A stretch of 64,000 nt of DNA from Lepidodermella squamata (lineage: Eukaryota; Gastrotricha): positions 2,666,001-2,730,000 of the forward strand of contig JBLDXI010000002.1 of NCBI GenBank assembly GCA_047495785.1, in the 5' to 3' direction. The notes below the pieces were generated by a model. The model saw only the letters and a list, made by a program, of their open reading frames with translations. It was not told where the DNA came from and did no database searches. Made by a program: the position numbers and the translations under genes. Positions within the stretch are counted from its first letter, which is position 1; the number at the start of each line of letters is the position of its first letter. Positions 57,301 through 64,000 of this stretch are shown one piece after another.

Positions 57301-59448
57301 CGAAGCGAGCTTTAGTTCGCAATATTACGCAGCTATTTTGGCTGATGGTGATCCAAAGGTATAGCAAAATTCGGGCCACGATTGTTAAAATCTATCCGCT
57401 TATCTTCCGGGCTTATTCCGCTAGTTCTTAATCCAAAAAATGGCCGTGACTCTTCCTTGAGGATAACTCAGTTTATCTAAGACATTATTTGTTCAAGGCA
57501 GAGAAAATTATACAGTCAGCTCAAGAATTTATATAATTGGCACGCAGCCATAGCATGGATACTCAGGCGTATAAATCCAGGCGTATAAATACACAGAGCA
57601 TTGTGGGTAAGTAGAATCGGAGTGCTATGTCGCCACAAAGAAAAAAGGAATGCAGGTCCACAAATTCGTAATTGTCAACCTTCATTTCAGAAGGAAAATG
57701 GAAAGGGACTCAGGTTGAGGTAAAACCACAACCCGCCACGGCCCCACACGAACTCAAATCAACTGCTGACATCTAACAGGTTACAGGTTGCGCTTCGAAG
57801 GAGGAAAGAGTGAAAGATGGGCAGCCTCAATCTAGCATGAACTCTTGCCAATTAACGCGGATGAATGAACAATAACACGGAGCGCAATAAATGGAGGATG
57901 AATGTAAATATTGAACAATTCGGTTCTTTTACGTCTCAAGATATACATTTTGATCAAGGATAAAGAGCAATTAACACTGAAAACGTATGCTGATACGAAG
58001 AAAAACAGCAAGATTAAACCATTACTTGTCGAATTTAAGCGATAACAGCAAACAACCGGCAGTTTGTAACCATTTTCTGTCGACACATTCTTATTCCGAC
58101 ATTCAACCTGAAGGAGAACACAACATACAATAGCCCTGATTTTCCTGATTTGGTCACTTCAATCATCAAAGTTATGCGCAGAGGAGCTCACGCACTCGAA
58201 TGGCGATTGCCCTAGACTCATCGAACTGCGGTTACTTAACGTCCGTTCACAACACAGTTGTCGAAGGTGAGAAAGGTGAGGTCTCGAAGCCGCAGATCGC
58301 CTTCTTCGACACTCGACGGGCGATCCCGCGAAAAACTACCTAGGAAAATATTTTTCTAAAATATCAGTTAATGTAGTAATAGCAATTTTATAATATATTT
58401 GAAATTATTAAGTTACAAATGTGAAAATTTAAAAAAATTCCGAGCCTAAATTTTCGACGCCATTTTGGTCGGAGCGCATCGTTGCGCGCTTTTTACGCGG
58501 ATGTCCTGAGCGCAACGCGTTTTTTACGGTTACCTAAAGCGGACTTGAAGAGCCTTTCTTGCGTTTTTGCTTCGTTTTTTAGGTTAATTGGTCCATTAGG
58601 AAGATTTTGGAACGTTTTAAGCTTAAAGTGTGTGGCCAAACTTTGTCAGTTGCACTTGAAACCTGTTGGCAAAACCACTTGTGTGATTTTGTCATTTTGG
58701 ACATCCTGTGGCCTCTGCACAACTCATGTAAACGACGGTTATTATATATTTTTACGTTTTCCATTATTGAATCAGTTGGCCAAGCCATTTGTTAGAGATA
58801 ATTTTGCAGCAAGTTGACTCCGAGATGCGACATGGGCCACCATTACTTACACTGCCTCGCAGTTGACATGTTCTCGTTACGCTGACCGTGTTCGCTGGAT
58901 TTCCAAAAGTTCGTCTTTTTCTGATGGACTATGGCATCATTCGCCATCAAATATCTATTGAAATCTGTCCTGACTGCCAATGTTTGCTATGGTTCTCGAT
59001 TGGAACGCTAAAGTTGGAGTCTAAATCAGGCTCTAGTTGGTCTTCCTTCGTAGACCACTATTGCTTATTGTTATCATCCCCGTACCCGGCTGCATTGCAT
59101 TTTTATTCTGGTTTTCTAATCACTTAGAATGACCTTTGTTCATCTTTATTGCCGTCAATCCTTGGATTTTGCAAGTTCTAGGTAGCATTTTCCCTTATTT
59201 TTCGTTCAATAACTCGGTTTTTTGCTTGATACTCAATAGCATATTCTCGGAAAGGCAGGCGAGTTACTTACTTCTTTGGTTTAATTTACCTTTGCTTTGC
59301 TCAAAACCCGAGAGGTTACCGCCGCTCAGTCGCGTGGAAGAGAAATACAACTTTAAATTACAATTATTTAGCCTATGATCATATTTGCTGTATACATTTT
59401 GCTTATTCATCTAGAGAATGGTTAATTTCTTATCAAGTTTTATTTGTA
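54337..59448. other. Large gene-poor region between RhoGAP and CBP genes
   Basis: About 5 kb with no recognised coding gene. The first kilobase, upstream of the RhoGAP gene, is rich in trinucleotide tracts: ACG/CGA repeats at about 54481-54505, TAA repeats at about 54570-54598, and ACT/AGT repeats at about 54923-54965. It then becomes AT-rich unique sequence with a few frames of 60-140 codons that match no family (56036-56458, 57832-58086, 58482-58817). A short hairpin AATCAGC-CAC-GCTGATT lies near 57073-57089. It probably holds promoters and 5' non-coding exons of both neighbours. Confidence 0.5.
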
Positions 59449-62400
59449 ATGTCTAATCCATCGTCTCAAACATCTTCCTCTGGACTACTCACGAAACCGC
59501 AGCCGCCATGGCCCCCGCATCAACAGCCTGGCCATTACAACAACCAACAACCTGGAGCTTATAAAGGGAATCCAATGAATATGAACAATTCTTCTCCTCC
59601 GCTTATTGGCCCTGGAGGTTCTATGCCGGTCTTTCATGCAAATCCTCAACAGGGTTCACAGCAGCAAATGATTCATCCACACACTCAAATTTTATCGGAG
59701 CAACAACAACAAATCCAAATGATGCCGTCGTCTCAGCAGCCCCAAAATTCTGTGCCATCAACATTACAGGAGCTTCTTCGATCTAACGACGACAACGGGA
59801 TGCCCAACCAGCAGATGCCTAACAACAATCAAGGCGTGTTTATGCAGCCACATGGGCAACCCGTGCACATGAATGCAATGGGACCTGGCCAAGTGCCTAA
59901 TCGGTTTCAGGGACCCATGTCCCAAGGTCAGCCTCCCCGGCCGATGGGTGCAAACGTCATGGCGGGTGCTCGGCACATTTCGAGTCCTCCGCCTGGTGGA
60001 GGTTATCCTAATCAGATGCCACCAGCTCGTCCACCTCCTCCAAATGCTGTCCCTTACGGGTATCCTCCCGGCATGAGACAACCGGCTCCGATGAACCAAG
60101 GAAATAAGCAAATGAACGTTGGTATGCCTGGAAATGCCCTTCCAGGTCAACCACCTCATCAATATGTTCGGGTAAGTATTATCGAGCTGAATGTCCGAAA
60201 ATTGTTAATAATCTTATCTCGCATTTTAGGTACAGAGACCGTCTTACGAAATGAACGGTCCAAATTCGAATGTTGTTCTCAATCCAATGCAGCCTGGAAT
60301 GCAAGGTGGCTACGGCGGTCAGCCGATGGGCCAGCCAATGATGAATGATTTGCAAGGTCAGAATCCTGCTGCTATGATGGGCGGACAGCAGCACATGCCG
60401 CCTGCTGCACCTCAACCGGGCAGCATGCAAACTGTTGTGCCGATTCCGCCCGGATCGACTCTGCACGTATCTACCACAACGACTTTCAATGTGATCCCTC
60501 CTGCTCCTGGTTCAGGCGCGCCCGGCAGTATGCAAGTAACCGTCGTGCCGCAAACCTCGCAGCAACCCCTCAACTTCCACCCCTCGAACCAAGCGCAATC
60601 CCACCAGCCGCAGTCTATGGCTGCCTCTTCTGCTGACGACGCGCTTGACCCGTCAGGCCAGGGCGCGCTCGGCGGCCAAGCGGCAGGCGCGAGTTCGGGC
60701 GGAGGATCTGGTGGTACTTCGTCCAGCAACGTCCCACCGGAAAAGCGCAAGCTCATCCAGCACCAACTTATTTTATTGTTGCATGCCCACAAGTGCCAGC
60801 AAAGAGAGATTCAGGCCGCGCAAGGCCAGCCAGGCGGTTCTCAGCAACCACAGCGGCCTTGTGAGCTGCCGCATTGTCAGACCATGAAGTCGGTTCTTGC
60901 CCACATGCGCACCTGTCAGGACACTCAAAACTGCAGATGTGAGTTTTTATCTCTTAGACTTGGTATAAAGCTAGACTTTCTTAGTCAATCATGTAGTTAA
61001 TTTGAAAAATGTTCGTTCTGATACTTTTCCAATGCCTAAAATGTATCTCTCAAGATAGTAAGTTAGCTAGGGTAGCTCAAATTCTCCAGCTTTATCGAAG
61101 ACTTCGTCATAATGAATTTTCTTGATTTATTTTAGTCCAACACTGCACTTCCTCACGGCGCATCATCGACCATTGGCGGAATTGCAAGAAAGTAGACTGT
61201 CCCGTGTGTAAGGATCTCCGACGCGACCAATCAGGTCGTGCCAACTCGAGTGTGCCTGGCCAGCCTGGAATGCCGGATATGGTGGCGTCTCCAGCGCCCG
61301 CTCCCGGCGACCAGTCCGGCTTCCTGGGACCACCATCCTCAGGCGCGATAAGTGCTGCTGCTGCGTCGGGTGGCGTGCAGATCAACCCGTTACCGCCAGA
61401 AACGAGCCACGCGTGGCACGCCGATCACAACGAGGAGGTACGGCGCTACCTTATCGACAAGACTGTACGCGAACTCTCGCAGTTGTGCGCCGGTCAGAAC
61501 AACATGGAACGGCTGTACAACTTCGCGAAGAAAACCGAGTGCGAAATCTTCTCGCGAGCGACCACGCGCGAACAGTATTACATGCTGCTGGCGGAGAAGA
61601 TCTACAAGACGCGGAAACAGGTCGAAGAAAAGCTGCGCAACCAGCCTGCTGGTGGCGCTGCGGCAGCAGGCGGGCAACCACCGCCGTCGGGTTCCGGCCC
61701 GTCCGGCGACTTCCCGCAGCCGGAACCATCACCCGGCCCGCCGAACCCCTTTGGTGCTACTAATATTGTCTCGCAAAATAACCCCCTCGCTCCGGCCCCT
61801 GAGATCAACCAGAAACGCGCCGAGTTCTCGAAGGCACTCGCTTCGGCGGCTGCTGGTCAAACCGCGCTCAACACCTCATCGGCATCGCCGAACACCAGCT
61901 CGCTGCTCACCCCCGTCGCGACTGGTCCAAGCGAAGTCAAGGAAGAACCGGGCTACATCGTCAAAGCTGAGGCAATGGACTCGGTGAAAGCCGAGCCGGC
62001 TGATCAGGTCGCTGCGGCGCCTAAAGCTGAGCCCGAATCCTCGACTGCAACAACAACAGCAGCAGCCCCCGCGTCTCAAAACGGCCCGAAACCACCAGCG
62101 CCCAAGTACCCGTTGCAGAAGAAAACGTTCCGGCCCGACGAACTGCGGCAGTACTTGTTACCCTCCCTCGAAAAGCTGTTCCGGCAGCCCGAGTCGGAAG
62201 CGTTCCGGCAACCGGTCGACGCGATCGCTCTCGGCATTCCCGACTACCACGACGTGGTGAAACACCCGATGGACTTGTCGACGATAAAAACGAAGCTCGA
62301 CACAGGTCGCTACGCCGACCCGTGGGAGTTCTGCGACGACGTGTGGCTGATGTTCGAAAACGCGTGGTTGTACAACAAGCGGACGTCGCGCGTGTATCGG

Positions 62401-64000
62401 CACTGTTCGAAACTTGCCGAAGTGTTCGAAGGTGATATCGACCCGGTCATGCAATCGCTCGGCTACTGCTGTGGCCGGAAACACGCTTTCGTGCCACAGG
62501 CGTTGTGCTGCCAGGGCAAGCCGTTGTGCGCGATCCCGCGCGACGCCGTCTACTACCACTTCGAGATGAAGTACCTCTTTTGCGACAAGTGTTTCCAGGA
62601 GCAGAAGAACGACGAGGTGGAGGTGTTGGACGAACAGACGCAGGAGCAGCGGCGCATTGCCAAGTCGCTGTTCAAGCAGGACAAGAACAACCACATCGAG
62701 TACGAGCCCATCATCGACTGCACACGGTGTGGCAGGCGGTTCCACCGCATCTGCGCGCTCTACATCGGCCCGGGCGCCATGACCGGTGACTGCGACGACT
62801 TCGAATGCGAAGGCTGTATGCGAGCGAGAAACGCCCCGAAACGAGAATACAAATATACCTCTAAAAGTGAGTTCATTCGACTTGTTTTTTAAACTGGATT
62901 TTTTCAAATTTCTTCGTGATCACTAATACCGAAAAATGAATACTAAAAACTGGCACTAGGCTACAAAATTCTCTATACAATTTTATTAAGGAGGACTTTT
63001 TATTTTCATTATTTCTTCTATTTTCTCTGGGCTATGCCTCTTGAACTCATCTAAACGGGCTCCCGTGGATTTGGCACCCCATATTTAGGATTCACTTTTG
63101 GTCTAATTTTATCTGTAAATGAACACTCGTTTAAATTATTGTGTTTTTCTTAATTTCAGAGCTTCCGCAAAACAGGCTGAGCAAACACATCGAAGATCGA
63201 GTCAATCAATTTTTGCGCGAGCAAAAGTCGACGCACGCGCCCATCACGCTGCGGGTTCTCTCGTCGATGGACAAGTACGTCGAGGTGAAGAGCGGCATGC
63301 GGACGCGGTACCCCGACGCGCTGCCGCCGCAGATCAAGTACCGGTCGAAGGCGATGTTCGCCTTCCAAGAGATCAACGGCGTCGAAGTCATGTTCTTCGG
63401 CATGCACGTGCAGGAGTACGACCACGACGCGCCGCCGTGCAATCAGCGCCGCGTCTACATCTCCTACCTCGACTCGGTCAAGTTTTTCCAGCCGCACCAG
63501 CTGCGGACAGACGTGTACCACAAAATCCTGATCGCGTACCTCGAGTACGTCCGCGAACTCGGCTACGTGTGGGGCCACATCTGGGCGTGTCCGCCCGGCG
63601 AAGGCGACGACTACATCTTTCACTGCCACCCGCCGGACCAGAAGATCCCGAAGCCGAAACGGCTGCAGGAGTGGTACAAGCGCATGCTGGATAAGGCTGT
63701 GCAAGAAAAGGTCATCCTCGAGTACCGCGACATCTTCCACTGGTGTAACGAGAAGGGCGTGAAGAACCCGTACGAAATCGCGTACTTCGAAGGCGACTAC
63801 TGGCCGAACATTCTCGAAGAAACCGTTCGAGAACTCGAAACCGAAGAGCGGAAACGGCAGGAGGAGCAGGAGAAACTGCAAGCCCTGGCCGGGTCTGACT
63901 CGGACGGCGATGACGACTCGCAGGAGGCGGTGCAGGGTCCGAAAGTCAAGAAAACAAAACTCGTGAAAACAAAATCGAAAAAGAAGACGATGGGCGCGTC
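59449..64000 (+). CDS. CBP/p300 histone acetyltransferase, 5' part (cut by right edge)
   Basis: Exons 59449-60171, 60230-60938, 61136-62866 and 63160 onward (open at the window end) give at least 1334 residues. It is a transcriptional coactivator that acetylates histones and other proteins in the nucleus. Order: a Gln/Pro/Met/Asn-rich N terminus; TAZ1 zinc finger (about 412-500) with [16 protein letters not shown] and [17 protein letters not shown] domain (about 566-646); Pro/Ala-rich linker; bromodomain (about 805-918) with [20 protein letters not shown] region with [15 protein letters not shown]; and the HAT domain with [13 protein letters not shown] and [20 protein letters not shown]. The ZZ, TAZ2 and nuclear-receptor-coactivator binding parts must lie beyond the window. 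The protein start in the first exon is a clean ATG. Confidence 0.96.

Noticed and set aside
62158-62907. 249-codon minus-strand frame opposite CBP exon 3
   Set aside because: It is an antisense shadow of GC-rich CBP coding sequence encoding the bromodomain and RING region.
63156-63881. 241-codon minus-strand frame opposite CBP exon 4
   Set aside because: Shadow of the acetyltransferase domain on the plus strand, which is unmistakable.
1-64000. tRNA, rRNA or CRISPR features
   Set aside because: No tRNA-like B-box with a cloverleaf context, rRNA segment or regular spacer-repeat array was seen by eye; a covariance-model scan would be needed to exclude small RNA genes.

Overview
The window is animal nuclear DNA from a small, compact invertebrate genome. 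The genes have short GT-AG introns (many 30-60 nt, acceptors mostly TTTCAG or TTTTAG) and metazoan-specific families are present: CBP/p300, GGNBP2, SLC36, a Cys-loop receptor, an ARHGAP6/36-type RhoGAP and TMEM19. Intron size, tight same-strand gene spacing and family content suggest an ecdysozoan such as a nematode or a tardigrade. No species was identified. All exon limits below were read by eye from splice signals and checked for frame.

Layout. 1-2.3 kb: two ankyrin-repeat paralogues on the minus strand, the first cut by the window edge. 3.4-14.8 kb: four tandem pepsin-like aspartic protease paralogues on the plus strand. Copies 1 and 2 are separated by about 4.5 kb of repeat-rich DNA holding a truncated LINE, two dense short-word arrays and an inverted-repeat insertion. 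14.9-21.1 kb, minus strand: a three-LIM-domain protein, a small hypothetical protein, DNA ligase I and TMEM19.

22.3-32.0 kb, plus strand: two GGNBP2-like paralogues, D-2-hydroxyglutarate dehydrogenase and an SLC36-type amino-acid transporter. The gaps are only 155, 59 and 116 nt, so this looks like an operon. The large last intron of the transporter hides an antisense ORF. 32.8-40.4 kb, plus strand: a B-box/coiled-coil protein, a Cys-loop receptor with 4-nt and 13-nt micro-exons, and a secreted flavin amine oxidase that is probably GPI-anchored.

40.8-46.6 kb, minus strand: a tandem family of four secreted cysteine-rich proteins that I do not recognise; this is the best candidate for something undescribed. 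48.0-54.3 kb, minus strand: a six-exon RhoGAP gene whose introns hold a LINE fossil and a fold-back repeat. 54.4-59.4 kb: a large gene-poor upstream region rich in trinucleotide repeats. 59.4-64.0 kb, plus strand: the 5' part of CBP/p300, running off the window in the acetyltransferase domain.

The main themes are local gene amplification (ankyrin, protease, GGNBP2 and cysteine-rich families) and compact same-strand gene sets that may be transcribed together.
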